This document shows, piece by piece, positions 1 to 8,474 of a stretch of 47,783 bases of DNA. A model generated the notes under the pieces. It ran no database searches and was not told the origin of the DNA. It saw nothing but the letters and a program-made list of their open reading frames with translations. This stretch comes from Candidatus Electronema sp. (lineage in GTDB: Bacteria > Desulfobacterota > Desulfobulbia > Desulfobulbales > Desulfobulbaceae). The translations under genes were made by a program, and so were the position numbers. Position 1 is the stretch's first letter. The number at the start of each line of letters is the position of its first letter. The DNA lies in contig JAPEVH010000070.1 in the NCBI GenBank assembly GCA_026645415.1, positions 1 through 47,783 on the forward strand. The letters run 5' to 3'.

Positions 1-271
1 ACGGGCTGTTAAATCCGTATTTCCAACCTTTCAAGGTTGACAGAACGGGTAAATTCTCTGTTGTCAGCGTGTACATGCCTGGCACAAAAACATCAGCAAC
101 AACGCCTTGATTGATAAAGACAGCCGCCTGGCTTTCACGCACAGTCAGCTTGGCATTATTTTTAATCTCGTTTCCCATCCTGTCGAATCGATAAGCAATC
201 GTATTGTTCGATTGATCTATCCATTCGATAATATCAATTAATTCGCCTCTGAGTTTGTCAAATAGTCCCAT
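1..271 (-). CDS. SPFH-domain (band 7-like) protein, N-terminal part
   Basis: Reverse-strand reading frame that starts at an ATG (269-271) and runs off the left edge; about 90 residues are visible. It begins MGLFDKLRGELIDIIEWID, followed by a short basic/acidic stretch, then a region containing NAKLTVRESQAAVFINQG, and then a STLKGWKYGFNSP block. From family knowledge this pattern (membrane-targeting N-terminus, 'YRF/GNEIKNxAKL', 'ESQAAVFxNQG') is typical of the SPFH 'virion core protein'/YdjI-like family, which forms membrane-associated oligomeric rings of uncertain role. No signal peptide is visible. The C-terminal half, usually with a zinc-ribbon or GYF-like tail, lies outside the window. 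The family assignment rests on recognition of this N-terminus only. Confidence 0.65.
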   Translation of the reverse strand, partial: MGLFDKLRGELIDIIEWIDQSNNTIAYRFDRMGNEIKNNAKLTVRESQAAVFINQGVVADVFVPGMYTLTTENLPVLSTLKGWKYGFNSP

Positions 272-372
272 TTGCAGTTATTAGGTTGAGATTGATGTGG
301 GCGGATTTTGGCAGGCTTCCAAGAAGCATCACCTTTTCATCACAGTTGTAAGCAAAGGCACAGCCTCCCTGC

Positions 373-1458
373 TCACGCCACCTTCACTGCCAGCACATCC
401 ACCAGCCGACTGGAGTAGTGATTGCGAATCAGTTCCACCAGTGCCGCATAGTCATTCACCCGAATATTCAGGCTGCTCACTGCGGAACCAGCAAAGCCGG
501 GCAGCGTGTATTCTCCGTTGGCCGTGACCGTCACGGCATCGCCCTCCTGCCCATCCTCGTGCATATCGAGCAAGCTGAAGTACAGGCGGCTGTCATGGAT
601 ATTCAGAACTGCCTGAATGCGCAGCATCTCCTCTGCGGCAACCGTGCCGCTCGTGATGTTCACATAAGCCGTACTGCCGCTGCTGCTCAGAATGCCGGTT
701 TCAGGCGGATTCGGGTGGCTCATGTTGGGCACGGTGAGCGGGGTGCGCAGCCTGCGGCGGTAGATGCTGGTGCGCAAGGTGCCGTGTTCAGTGTAGCGGG
801 TGGACATGCTCAGGGTGTACTCATTGTTCCACGGGTCGGTCTGGGCCGGGATGTCAGGCAGAAGGGTGATTCCTGTGTCCGAGATGGAGACAAAACGGCT
901 CTGGACAGTTCTGCCGCTGCGGGTGCCTTCCAGAACGCAGCCCTCGTCCGCAACATCCTGAGCAAAGGCAAGATCGCTGCCAGTGAAGTGCAGCGCGCCG
1001 TCCGAATTGAGAACATCGCTCAGACCCAGCACCGTGTCTTCCGATGAGGTGATGGTCGGCAGTTTTTCCGACACGGGCAGCCGCTCCAGCCGCACAGATT
1101 GGCGCACTTCATCGACAAAGGAACGGGAAAACCCAGCTCGTACCTTGACCACTTCATCAACAGGCGGCAGCGGAGCATCTGGGGTATCTAGGCGGGCAGT
1201 GAGGGAGAGGCGGAAGGTGATGATATCGTCCAAGGTGGACTGATTGCCGTTGATGAGGTCTATCTTGATTTCTTCGATCAGGGCGGTGATGGTCATCTTG
1301 ACCGTTTCTTCGTCCAAGGAGGGATGCTTTTGCGAAATCCGAGCAGCCAGACTGTTGCTGCCGTTGGTGGCGCGGGGCACATATCGGGGCCGCCAAGACT
1401 GGGGTATGGTCAAAGCGTTGATTTCGGGCCGCCAGAGCACGGTTTGCACGGTTGCCAT
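373..1458 (-). CDS. HU-like DNA-binding / DUF4469 domain protein
   Basis: 361-residue soluble protein. Residues about 35-130 contain LAARISQKHPSLDEETVK and 'IKIDLINGNQSTLDDIITF', the pattern of the HU-like 'DNA-binding domain' seen at the N-terminus of DUF4469 proteins, where a bacterial-HU fold is predicted. The C-terminal 130 residues (TGILSSSGS, beta-rich) fit the Ig-like DUF4469 module, ending in VDVLAVKVA. Function is not established for the family; DNA binding is inferred from the HU-like part. The ATG has a good ribosome site (AAGAGGAG) and a consensus promoter just upstream, so it is probably expressed as a single-gene unit. The 23-bp palindrome array lies just beyond that promoter. 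The last 31 residues align without gaps to the translated remnant upstream of the AAA ATPase at 31.4-32.5 kb. Confidence 0.6.
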   Translation of the reverse strand: MATVQTVLWRPEINALTIPQSWRPRYVPRATNGSNSLAARISQKHPSLDEETVKMTITALIEEIKIDLINGNQSTLDDIITFRLSLTARLDTPDAPLPPVDEVVKVRAGFSRSFVDEVRQSVRLERLPVSEKLPTITSSEDTVLGLSDVLNSDGALHFTGSDLAFAQDVADEGCVLEGTRSGRTVQSRFVSISDTGITLLPDIPAQTDPWNNEYTLSMSTRYTEHGTLRTSIYRRRLRTPLTVPNMSHPNPPETGILSSSGSTAYVNITSGTVAAEEMLRIQAVLNIHDSRLYFSLLDMHEDGQEGDAVTVTANGEYTLPGFAGSAVSSLNIRVNDYAALVELIRNHYSSRLVDVLAVKVA

Positions 1459-1520
1459 AACTGTTCTCCTCTTGGATTAATTATTCGTCATAACTATTTG
1501 TCATAAATTATCAAAATTGC

Positions 1521-1549
1521 ACTGTAGGACGCAGTGTCTGCCTTGTCAA
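1521..1549 (-). promoter_or_regulatory. sigma70-type promoter for the HU-like/DUF4469 gene
   Basis: Read on the minus strand: TTGACA (1549-1544), a 17-bp spacer, then TACAGT (1526-1521). This is a perfect -35 box with optimal spacing and a 4/6 -10 box (TATAAT). Predicted start of transcription is near 1514, giving a 5' leader of about 55 nt before the ATG at 1458. The palindromic array begins about 20 bp upstream of the -35 box. Confidence 0.65.
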
Positions 1550-1566
1550 GAGAAAAAAACGAGGGC

Positions 1567-1793
1567 GGCACTGTACATGGAAGAAAAAGTTCTATGTACA
1601 TGAGTCAAAAAGTTTCATGTACATGGAAGACTCTGGTCTATGTACATAGGCAAGGTCGTTCCATGTACGTAGATGAGGTTCGGATACGTACATAGGTCGG
1701 GTTCATCTATGTACGTAGATCCAACTCGACCATGTACATGGATGAAAAAGTTTCATGTACATGGAACGAAAAGTTCTATGCGTGGTTAAGGCG
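1567..1793 (+). repeat. 23-bp-period palindromic array, copy 1 (about 10 units)
   Basis: Ten successive units, each a 12-bp palindrome of consensus YCATGTACATGG / CTATGTACATAG followed by an 11-bp linker. The central GTAC falls at 1573, 1596, 1619, 1642, 1665, 1688, 1711, 1734, 1757 and (degenerate, GCGT) 1780, a constant step of exactly 23 bp. Linkers 1, 2, 8 and 9 end in AAAAGTT; linkers 3-7 differ from one another. The array begins after GGCA (1567-1570) and ends in CTATGCGTGGTTA. The period is not a multiple of three, so it is not coding. A second, inverted copy with the same ends lies at 8731-8860. Confidence 0.9.
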
Positions 1794-1863
1794 GGGAGGG
1801 AGGTAGTGAGGAGGGAAAAGCGTAGGCTGATAGGGTGCTACGAACTTAATCGTACCTACGCAG

Positions 1864-2115
1864 CTAATTCCCTCTTATTACCTGCATAAATGGACAAAGG
1901 CTCCAGTTAAACGAATGCGTTTTCTTCACACCGCAATTCTCAAGACCTGTGCATTGTTCAAGATTTTTACGCGTATTCGTCCCAATTGTTTGGCCTAATG
2001 TGTCGGCCATCACACTTATGTGTCTGACAGTCGAATGCTTTATCTGCACAGTCTCCGTGCAGTTAGTGACAGGACATTGATACTCTTCTGAGGTGGAGTG
2101 TATTTCTGGATTCAT
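1864..2115 (-). CDS. small cysteine-containing hypothetical protein
   Basis: 83 residues, family not recognised. The ATG is preceded by AAGAGGAAATAAGG, a convincing Shine-Dalgarno, which is the main reason for calling it. Cysteines occur as CPVTNC (residues 14-19), then C55 and C61, then C74 followed by a proline. A paired-cysteine start like this could bind a metal, but no known finger pattern is complete. No signal peptide or membrane segment is visible. It is transcribed toward the 23-bp array, away from fusA. It could be a DNA-associated or phage-type small protein; that is a guess. Confidence 0.45.
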   Translation of the reverse strand: MNPEIHSTSEEYQCPVTNCTETVQIKHSTVRHISVMADTLGQTIGTNTRKNLEQCTGLENCGVKKTHSFNWSLCPFMQVIRGN

Positions 2116-2230
2116 CCTTATTTCCTCTTAATAGGTTGGGTTTGAGTGCTTAACTTAGTTATCAAAATGCAATTATTGCGAACCAGACAGAAAGCTGACT
2201 GTTAGGTTAGCTCAAAATAAGCAGCACATC

Positions 2231-2267
2231 TGCCTCTGTCAACCGGGAAAGCCTGCTGGAGGCAGGC
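2231..2267 (+). other. two mutually exclusive hairpins upstream of fusA
   Basis: GCCTGC (2251-2256) can pair with GCAGGC (2262-2267) around a 5-nt loop. TGCCTC (2231-2236) can instead pair with GAGGCA (2259-2264), which overlaps the first hairpin's right arm. Such competing stems are seen in leader attenuators, but the best promoter candidate lies downstream (2338), so the structure may belong to another transcript or have no function. I recognise no known RNA family here. The rest of 2116-2577 holds no convincing gene. Confidence 0.3.
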
Positions 2268-2337
2268 GCATGAGCGGCTTAGAGAGCGGCAGTAGTGTTT
2301 CAAGTTGTTTTTCCGGCCAACTCCTACCGATTTAGCC

Positions 2338-2366
2338 TTGCGTCATCAGTTGCTTTGGTGTATATA
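2338..2366 (+). promoter_or_regulatory. candidate promoter for fusA
   Basis: TTGCGT (2338-2343), a 17-bp spacer, and TATATA (2361-2366). Both boxes are close to sigma70 consensus and the spacing is optimal. It would give a leader of about 205 nt before the fusA ATG at 2578. No competing promoter of equal quality was seen in the interval. Confidence 0.4.
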
Positions 2367-2577
2367 AACCTATTTTTCCAAGCAGGTGTTATTAACTCTA
2401 CACTACAGAGTTATACTGACCTGCTGCTGTCGGCCCGGCAGCATGGCATGAGGACATGTGTCAGGGGGTTGCAGGATACTGTGACTCCTTTTTTATTTTC
2501 AACTGACGTTTGCAGGCAGGCGGCTGCGTTCCGTCCGGGGCAGGTCGGGCAGCGGTCAGGAAGCAGAGGAATCAGAG

Positions 2578-4659
2578 ATGAACAAAGATCTGAACTTAGT
2601 GCGGAACATCGGCATTAGTGCCCATATTGACTCGGGCAAAACCACGCTCACCGAGCGCATCCTGTTTTACACCCAGCGTATCCACGCCATTCATGAGGTG
2701 CGCGGTAAGGACGGTGTAGGCGCAACTATGGACTCGATGGAGCTGGAAAAAGAGCGCGGCATCACGATTCAGTCTGCTGCCACCTACTGTTCTTGGAAGG
2801 ACACCAGCATCAACATCATCGACACCCCTGGCCATGTTGACTTTACGGTTGAGGTCGAGCGTGCCCTGCGGGTCTTGGACGGTGCAATCTTGATCCTCTG
2901 CTCTGTTGGTGGGGTGCAATCCCAGTCAATCACGGTTGACCGGCAGATGACCCGTTACAATGTTCCCCGGATTGCCTTTATCAATAAGTGCGACCGTACC
3001 GGTGCTAACCCAGAGCGAGTTGTGCGCCAGCTCCGCGAGAAGCTGAACCTGAATGCCATCATGATTCAGATTCCAATCGGCTTGGAAAGCGATATGGAAG
3101 GTTTGATCGACTTAGTCACCATGAAGGCGCTTTACTTTGAAGGTGAGCAAGGCCGGGATATTCGTTACGATGAAATTCCTGCTCATCTGCTGGAGCAGGC
3201 CCAAGAGAAGCGCGAGGAGCTGCTTGATGCGGTTTCCATGTTCTCTGATGAGCTGATGGAAGCAATGCTGGAGGAACAAGAGATTCCAGCAGAGCTTATT
3301 CATGCAGCAATTCGCAAAGGCACCCTCGCGCTTCAGCTTGCGCCGGTCATGATAGGTTCTGCCTACAAGAATAAAGGTGTGCAACCGCTTCTCGATGCCG
3401 TGCAGATGTATCTGCCTAGCCCGACCGAGGTTGTAAACAAAGCTCTTGATTTAAACAATAACGAGACAGAAGTTATTGTTTCTAATAATCCTGATGATCC
3501 GCTGGTTGCTCTCGCATTTAAGCTGGAAGATGGTCGTTATGGCCAGCTTACCTATGTCCGTACCTATCAGGGTGTGGTGAAGAAAGGTGAATCCATCATC
3601 AATACCCGTACCGGCAAGAAGGTTAAAGTAGGCCGCTTAGTACGGATGCACGCGAATGAGATGGAGGAAATCGACGAGGCTGGTGCTGGTGATATTATCG
3701 CTCTGTTTGGCGTAGACTGCGCTTCTGGTGATACCTTTTGCGACGGCAGCATCAACTGGTCTATGACCTCAATGCACATTCCTGCTCCGGTTATCTCTTT
3801 GGCGATTAAACCAAAAGACAACAAGGCGCAAGACAATATCTCTAAGGCTCTGAACCGCTTCTGTAAAGAAGACCCAACCTTCAAGTCTTTTGTTGATCAC
3901 GAGACTGGTGAAACCATCATCTCTGGTATGGGCGAGCTGCACTTAGATGTCTATATCGAACGCATGAAGCGTGAGTACAAGGCTGAGGTTGAGGTTGGTG
4001 CGCCGCGTGTTGCGTATCGTGAAACCATCACCCAACATGCTCCTTTTGATTACACCCACAAGAAGCAAACTGGTGGTTCTGGTCAGTTTGGTCGGGTAGC
4101 AGGTTACATGGAGCCGCTCGAAGAGGGCGAATACGAATTTGTTGACAAGATCGTCGGTGGGTCGATTCCCCGTGAGTTCATCCCTTCCTGCGACAAAGGC
4201 TTCCAAGCCTCTCTGGAAAAAGGTTTACTCATTGGCGCACCGATCACTGGTGTGCGCATGTTAATCAACGATGGTAGCTACCACGCGGTTGACTCGTCTG
4301 ACATGGCTTTCCAGCAGGCGGCCAAAGGTGCTTTCAAAGAAGCCTACAAAAAGGCCGGCGCAATGATCATGGAACCGATCATGAAGGTAGCTGTAGAAGG
4401 CCCGTCCGAATTCCAAGGCGCAATCATGGGCAGCCTGAACCAACGGCGTGGCATGATTGTTGGCACCTCGGATGAAGGGAGCTACACCGTGGTTGAGGCA
4501 GAGATGCCGCTCTCAGAGATGTTCGGTTATTCCACTATCCTGCGCTCGCTCACCCAAGGCAAGGCTGAGTTCAGCATGGAATTCGCCTCTTACAAGCAGG
4601 TGCCCAAAAGCGTGGCCGAGGAGCTAATCAAGGACTATGAAAGCTCCAAGAAAGGCTGA
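2578..4659 (+). CDS. fusA: elongation factor G, spd/mitochondrial EFG1 type
   Basis: 693-residue translational GTPase that catalyses GTP-driven translocation of tRNA-mRNA on the ribosome. All GTPase motifs are present: G1 AHIDSGKTT (15-23), G3 DTPGH (82-86), G4 NKCD (136-139). They are followed by domain II, domain III and the domain IV/V region ending [13 protein letters not shown]1 carries Ser (HIDSGKTT) rather than the Ala of E. coli EF-G, followed by [19 protein letters not shown]. From family knowledge this signature marks the spdEFG1 group (spirochaetes, planctomycetes, deltaproteobacteria) related to mitochondrial EFG1, a translocase whose recycling function is usually carried by a separate EFG2. 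It lies outside the classical rpsL-rpsG-fusA-tuf operon. Start supported by GAGGAATCAGAG. Confidence 0.95.
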   Translation: MNKDLNLVRNIGISAHIDSGKTTLTERILFYTQRIHAIHEVRGKDGVGATMDSMELEKERGITIQSAATYCSWKDTSINIIDTPGHVDFTVEVERALRVLDGAILILCSVGGVQSQSITVDRQMTRYNVPRIAFINKCDRTGANPERVVRQLREKLNLNAIMIQIPIGLESDMEGLIDLVTMKALYFEGEQGRDIRYDEIPAHLLEQAQEKREELLDAVSMFSDELMEAMLEEQEIPAELIHAAIRKGTLALQLAPVMIGSAYKNKGVQPLLDAVQMYLPSPTEVVNKALDLNNNETEVIVSNNPDDPLVALAFKLEDGRYGQLTYVRTYQGVVKKGESIINTRTGKKVKVGRLVRMHANEMEEIDEAGAGDIIALFGVDCASGDTFCDGSINWSMTSMHIPAPVISLAIKPKDNKAQDNISKALNRFCKEDPTFKSFVDHETGETIISGMGELHLDVYIERMKREYKAEVEVGAPRVAYRETITQHAPFDYTHKKQTGGSGQFGRVAGYMEPLEEGEYEFVDKIVGGSIPREFIPSCDKGFQASLEKGLLIGAPITGVRMLINDGSYHAVDSSDMAFQQAAKGAFKEAYKKAGAMIMEPIMKVAVEGPSEFQGAIMGSLNQRRGMIVGTSDEGSYTVVEAEMPLSEMFGYSTILRSLTQGKAEFSMEFASYKQVPKSVAEELIKDYESSKKG

Positions 4660-4674
4660 GAGAATTCAGGGAAA

Positions 4675-4703
4675 TGAGACGATACAGAGAAACTGTGCCG
4701 TCT
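4675..4703 (+). other. hairpin between fusA and the RecA-like gene
   Basis: AGACG pairs with CGTCT and an inner ACAG pairs with CTGT across a short loop, inside the 81-bp gap between fusA and the next gene. There is no U-run after it, so it is more likely an mRNA-processing or partial read-through element than an intrinsic terminator. Confidence 0.25.
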
Positions 4704-4740
4704 AGCACAAGAGACGACGAAACACATACGAGGTAGCATC

Positions 4741-5433
4741 ATGGAATATGAATCGCTGGTCAAGCAGAATCCGCTGCGGGTGCTGAAGCTGACTGGAAGC
4801 AAAAAGATGGGGCTGATTATGGCCCGCACTGGAGTTGGCAAAACCGCTTTGCTGGTGCAAATCGCGCTGGACTCCATCCTGCGTGGTAACCGCGTTCTCC
4901 ATATCAGTATTGACGAGAATCTGGACAAAACCAAGCTCTGGTATGACGACATGCTTCAGGTCATTCTCCAAGAATGTCCAGTAGCCAAGCCACAGGAGCT
5001 GATTGACATGGTGCGCCAGCATCGAATGATCATGACCTTTAAGGAAGGGGTCTTTGACCGCGCCCGGCTGGAGGAGCGACTCAACGACCTTATTCAGCAG
5101 AACATCTTTACACCTGACTGCGTAGTGATTGATGGTTTTGACTTCACAGACACTGATCATGCCAAGCTGGAAGATATTAAGAGCTTGATGGAAGGCTTGG
5201 ATGTTCAGGCATGGTTCTCAGCCACCAGTCACCGTGAGGACGAGCGCGTTTCTCCGTCTGGTGTGCCTGCGCCTTGCCATGAGCTGGATGACCTCTTTGA
5301 GAACGTCATTCTCCTGAAGCCAGAGCAAAACCATATCCTCTTGGAAATCCTCCGTGAAGATGGCAAGAAGTCTGAAGGCAACAGTCATCTTGGCTTAGAT
5401 CCTGCGACAATGATGGTGCGTCAGGAAGAGTAA
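4741..5433 (+). CDS. RecA/KaiC-like P-loop ATPase
   Basis: 230-residue single-domain RecA-fold ATPase. Walker A is ARTGVGKTAL (28-37), and Walker B is VVIDGFDF (128-135) after a hydrophobic strand. The layout resembles the KaiC/DnaB/RadA group, but no partner domain, zinc finger or oligomerisation linker is present, so the substrate is unknown. It follows fusA by 81 bp on the same strand with no terminator between, so co-transcription is likely, though a functional link to translation is not shown. A strong terminator follows. Family members with this architecture are generally annotated only as cytoplasmic ATPases. Confidence 0.7.
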   Translation: MEYESLVKQNPLRVLKLTGSKKMGLIMARTGVGKTALLVQIALDSILRGNRVLHISIDENLDKTKLWYDDMLQVILQECPVAKPQELIDMVRQHRMIMTFKEGVFDRARLEERLNDLIQQNIFTPDCVVIDGFDFTDTDHAKLEDIKSLMEGLDVQAWFSATSHREDERVSPSGVPAPCHELDDLFENVILLKPEQNHILLEILREDGKKSEGNSHLGLDPATMMVRQEE

Positions 5434-5463
5434 AGCTGATTGCTTCGCAAGAGCATTATAAGA

Positions 5464-5494
5464 AAAGCCGGGCAATGGTTGCTCGGCTTTTTTC
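5464..5494 (+). terminator. intrinsic terminator after the RecA-like gene
   Basis: The stem AAAGCCGGGCA / TGCTCGGCTTT has a 5-nt loop (ATGGT) and is followed by a T-rich tail. It closes the fusA-ATPase transcription unit. Confidence 0.8.
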
Positions 5495-5506
5495 TTTTCA
5501 AGTTGC

Positions 5507-5538
5507 GTTGCCCGCTTTCGTTGCACTCAAGCAGACCT
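5507..5538 (+). repeat. short dispersed repeat, copy 1
   Basis: GTTGNCNNNTTTCG followed by TTGCACTCAAGCAGACCT. The last 22 nt match the copy at 23197-23218 with one mismatch (G/T). Each copy lies about 90-100 bp upstream of a two-gene module (here toxin-antitoxin, there restriction-modification). Its nature is not recognised; it may be a transposon end or integration scar. Confidence 0.5.
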
Positions 5539-5627
5539 GTTTGGCTATGTGCTGGCTGAACATTCTCTGTTGACAGAACTCGCATCCAGTTTTATGTTTC
5601 CTGAATGAACTCAAAGAGGAGGCTGAC

Positions 5628-5834
5628 ATGAATGCTGTGTCGCAATTGCGCCCCAAATTTATTGTAGATGGAAAGGGACGGAAAAAGGCTGTGGTCATTT
5701 CCTTTGCTGCCTACGAAAAGCTGATGGAAGATTTAGCTGATCTGGCTGCCGCTGCCGAACGGCGGGCGGAGCAGACGATTTCTCATGAGCAGCTGCTGAA
5801 GGACTTGAAAGACGATGGTATCCTTCCGGCTTGA
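5628..5834 (+). CDS. antitoxin, Phd/YefM- or RelB-like
   Basis: 68-residue small acidic protein beginning with a DNA-binding-type segment: QLRPKFIVDGKGRKKAVVIS followed by FAAYEKLMEDLADL. This is the usual Phd/YefM pattern, in which the N-terminus binds the operator and the C-terminal tail wraps the toxin. The start is set by AAAGAGGAGG eight bases before the ATG. It overlaps the next gene by 20 bp, which in toxin-antitoxin pairs couples antitoxin and toxin translation. Autorepression is expected from the family; no clear operator palindrome was identified here. Confidence 0.75.
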   Translation: MNAVSQLRPKFIVDGKGRKKAVVISFAAYEKLMEDLADLAAAAERRAEQTISHEQLLKDLKDDGILPA

Positions 5835-6075
5835 ATGGCGGGCATCTGCGGCAAAAGAGCTACGGAAGATTGACCGAGGGGTTGTTCCCAGAATTGTGGC
5901 GGCAGCGGCGCAGCTTGCCCATCAGCCGCATCCGCCCGGCTCAAAGAAACTTCAGGGAACTGACTCCATCTACCGCATACGTGTTGGCGATTACCGGATT
6001 GTGTACGAGGTGAATGCCGCCGAAATCGTTATCATCATTGTTCGCGTCAGGCATCGGAAGGAAGTGTACCGGTGA
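5815..6075 (+). CDS. RelE/ParE-family toxin
   Basis: 86 residues with the full RelE/ParE core: WRASAAKELRKID at the N-terminus, KKLQGTDSIYRIRVGDYRIVYEV in the middle (split as KKLQGTDSIYRIR then VGDYRIVYEV), and VRVRHRKEVYR at the C-terminus. The paired Arg/Tyr and C-terminal HR..VYR are the residues used by RelE-type mRNA interferases. It overlaps the antitoxin gene, so together they form a type II toxin-antitoxin module. Whether it is a ribosome-dependent RNase (RelE) or gyrase poison (ParE) cannot be told; the conserved C-terminal HRKEVY favours RelE. The module is unrelated to its translation-gene neighbours and is probably a mobile insertion. Confidence 0.85.
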   Translation: MVSFRLEWRASAAKELRKIDRGVVPRIVAAAAQLAHQPHPPGSKKLQGTDSIYRIRVGDYRIVYEVNAAEIVIIIVRVRHRKEVYR

Positions 6076-6313
6076 GATGAGCAAGGTTTGAAACGTAGAA
6101 ACGTTCTACCCACCCACTTTACGCCCAAGATCTCCCAATGTCCACTGGAACCCTCTTCTCACTGAGTTCTTGATACATCCTCACTCTATCACGGCGTTTT
6201 CCAGAGCAGCAAAAGCAAGTTAGAGGGTCATTTTTCCGGGTCATCTTCAGGCTGATCTGGTATTATTTCCCGTTCATCCTTATCAAGATTAATGAACAAC
6301 TCTACTTGCCACC

Positions 6314-8032
6314 ATGCGCTATTCACAACTGCTTATCCCCACTGCCAAGGAAATGCCTGCTGAGGCAGAAGTCATCAGTCACCAGCTCTTGCTGCGGGCT
6401 GGTTTTATCCGCAAACTTACCTCTGGTCTCTACACCTACCTGCCGCTCGGCACTGCTGCCCTGCGTAAGGTAGAGAACATTGTCCGTGAAGAGATGAACC
6501 GGGCCGGGGCGCAAGAGATCCTCATGCCTATGGTACAGCCAGCCGACCTCTGGGAAGAGTCGGGCCGCTGGCAGAAGTACGGGCCAGAGCTGCTCCGCTT
6601 CAAAGACCGGCACCAGCGCGACTGCTGCCTTGGGCCGACTCACGAAGAGGTGGTCACGGATGTGGCTCGCCGCGAAATCCACTCCTACCGCCAGCTCCCA
6701 GTCAATCTCTACCAGATCCAGACCAAGTTCCGCGACGAGATCCGGCCCCGCTTCGGCCTGATGCGGGGGCGCGAGTTTCTGATGAAGGATGCCTATTCCT
6801 TTGATGCCAGCGACGAGGCTGCCGAGGAGAGCTACCGCAAGATGCGCGAAGCCTACATCCGCATCTTCACCCGCTGCGGCTTGGAGTTCCGGGCTGTGGA
6901 GGCTGACTCCGGCAGTATTGGCGGCTCGTTCTCGCACGAGTTCATGGTCTTAGCTAAGACGGGCGAGGATACCTTGGTGATCTGCCAAAGCTGCGACTAC
7001 GCTGCCAATCTGGAGAAGGCCAAGGCTGCCATGCCCGTAAAGCCAGAGAGCAGCGAGGCCGTGCAGGACTGCGTTAAGGTAGCCACGCCGGGCATGAAGA
7101 AGGTGGACAAGGTGGCCGAGTTCCTTGGCCTCTCCACCCAGCAGGTGATTAAGACCATGATCTACTTGGCCGACAGCGAGCTGGTGGCAGTGCTGGTGCG
7201 CGGCGACCGCGAGGTGCAGCCGGTCAAGCTCAAGAACCTGCTGAACGTGACTGACGTGGAGCTGGCTGATGACGACACGGTCTGGCAGAAGAGTAAGCTG
7301 CCGGTGGGCTACATTGGGCCAGTGGGTCTTCCAATCCGCTTTGTGGCGGATCAAGAGGTGATGCTCATGGTCAATGCTGCTGCTGGGGCCAATGAGAAGG
7401 GCCACCACCTGACCGGGGTTAATCCAAACCGCGACTTCACCCCTGCGATGGTTGGTGATCTGCGGCAAGTCACTGCCGACGACTGCTGCCCGCTCTGTGG
7501 TGCTGCGCTGCGCCTGACTGAAGGCATTGAGGTCGGCCACATCTTCAAGCTGGGCACCAAGTATTCTGAGGCCATGAAAGCCACGTTCCAAGATGCGGAC
7601 GGCCAAGAGAAGACCATGATTATGGGCTGCTACGGCATTGGTGTGAGCCGGGTGGTGGCTGCGGCCATTGAGCAGAACCATGACCAGAACGGCATGATCT
7701 TCCCGCTGCCGCTTGCGCCCGTGCAGGTGATAGTCCTTAACCTTGACCTGAAGAACGAGGCCATTACTGCGGCGGCCGAGCAACTCCATCAGGAGCTGGA
7801 GGCTGCGGGCCTTGAGGTGCTCTACGACGACCGCGACGAGCGGCCCGGTTCTAAGTTCAAGGACGCAGACCTGCTCGGCATCCCGTATCGGGTGACTGTG
7901 GGCAAGGGCGTGGAGAAGGACGGCACAGTGGAGCTACGCGCCCGCTGCAGTGGGGAAACGGTGATGCTACCGCTGGCCGAGGCTGCGAGAGAGATTACTG
8001 CTAAGATCAAGGCCGAGCTGACTGCTGGCTGA
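6314..8032 (+). CDS. proS: prolyl-tRNA synthetase, bacterial type with editing domain
   Basis: 572-residue class II aminoacyl-tRNA synthetase that charges tRNA-Pro. It begins MRYSQLLIPTAKEMPAEAEV, the normal N-terminus. Class II motif 2 is FRDEIRPRFG (139-148), and the proline-pocket GPTHEE is at 107-112. The YbaK-like cis-editing domain, which clears Ala-tRNA-Pro, occupies about 240-380. Motif 3 is GIGVSRVVAAAIEQ, and the C-terminal part is the anticodon-binding HGTP domain. Length and order match the E. coli-type enzyme. The codon bias is visibly more GC-rich than the genes on either side. The next gene follows after 12 bp, so it may be co-transcribed. Confidence 0.97.
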   Translation: MRYSQLLIPTAKEMPAEAEVISHQLLLRAGFIRKLTSGLYTYLPLGTAALRKVENIVREEMNRAGAQEILMPMVQPADLWEESGRWQKYGPELLRFKDRHQRDCCLGPTHEEVVTDVARREIHSYRQLPVNLYQIQTKFRDEIRPRFGLMRGREFLMKDAYSFDASDEAAEESYRKMREAYIRIFTRCGLEFRAVEADSGSIGGSFSHEFMVLAKTGEDTLVICQSCDYAANLEKAKAAMPVKPESSEAVQDCVKVATPGMKKVDKVAEFLGLSTQQVIKTMIYLADSELVAVLVRGDREVQPVKLKNLLNVTDVELADDDTVWQKSKLPVGYIGPVGLPIRFVADQEVMLMVNAAAGANEKGHHLTGVNPNRDFTPAMVGDLRQVTADDCCPLCGAALRLTEGIEVGHIFKLGTKYSEAMKATFQDADGQEKTMIMGCYGIGVSRVVAAAIEQNHDQNGMIFPLPLAPVQVIVLNLDLKNEAITAAAEQLHQELEAAGLEVLYDDRDERPGSKFKDADLLGIPYRVTVGKGVEKDGTVELRARCSGETVMLPLAEAAREITAKIKAELTAG

Positions 8033-8044
8033 GGAGGAAGAACG

Positions 8045-8425
8045 ATGGGAGACACATTCAACAATACGTTCAGCGGCGGTGGCAAGCAGAACATCGCCCA
8101 AGGCAAGGGTGCTATAGGGCAGACCAACAACTACACGGCCCCGCCGATGTCGGCAGGAGAGATGCTCACCTTGCTGGGGCAGGTACAGCAGGAGTTGTCT
8201 CGGCTGCCGCTGGACGAGCCGATCAAGGAGAAGGTGAAAGAGCAGGTCAAGGTGGCACAGCAGGAGGTGCGCAAGAATGAGCCAGATACGCAGGAGATCG
8301 CTGCCAAGCTGACCGCAGCCACGAAGGTGCTGGCCGCCATTCCCGCTACTGTAGCAGCAGCCAAGCCCGTCGGTGAGATGCTGGGCCAAGCCTTGACTTG
8401 GTGCAGCAAGATGGCAGGGTTGTAA
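8045..8425 (+). CDS. small hypothetical protein with NIAQGKGAIGQT motif
   Basis: 126 residues, family not recognised. The N-terminus is low-complexity and beta-prone: MGDTFNNTFSGGGKQNIAQG then KGAIGQTNNYT. The middle (residues about 45-105) is a Lys/Glu-rich predicted helix pair, and the C-terminus is Ala/hydrophobic (VAAAKPVGEMLGQAL). A 'MGDxFN...NIAxGxxAIGQ' leader is, from memory, common at the N-terminus of bacterial NACHT/NLR-type and effector-associated proteins, where it is thought to mediate association; here it occurs without an ATPase. The ribosome site GGAGGAAGAACG is strong, and the gene starts 12 bp after proS. Confidence 0.6.
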   Translation: MGDTFNNTFSGGGKQNIAQGKGAIGQTNNYTAPPMSAGEMLTLLGQVQQELSRLPLDEPIKEKVKEQVKVAQQEVRKNEPDTQEIAAKLTAATKVLAAIPATVAAAKPVGEMLGQALTWCSKMAGL

Positions 8426-8474
8426 TGCCATGCCTGAGTTAAGCTGATTCCATTGGTATAAGAGAGGAGCTATT

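Noticed and set aside
1567..1793. CRISPR array
   Set aside because: Repeats are only 12 bp and palindromic, spacers are 11 bp and partly conserved, and no cas genes are in the window. The 21-bp array at 25.45 kb fails for the same reasons.
2295..2618. 107-codon frame before fusA
   Set aside because: It runs past the fusA start in another frame, has low-complexity composition at the end and no recognisable family; the fusA ATG has the ribosome site.
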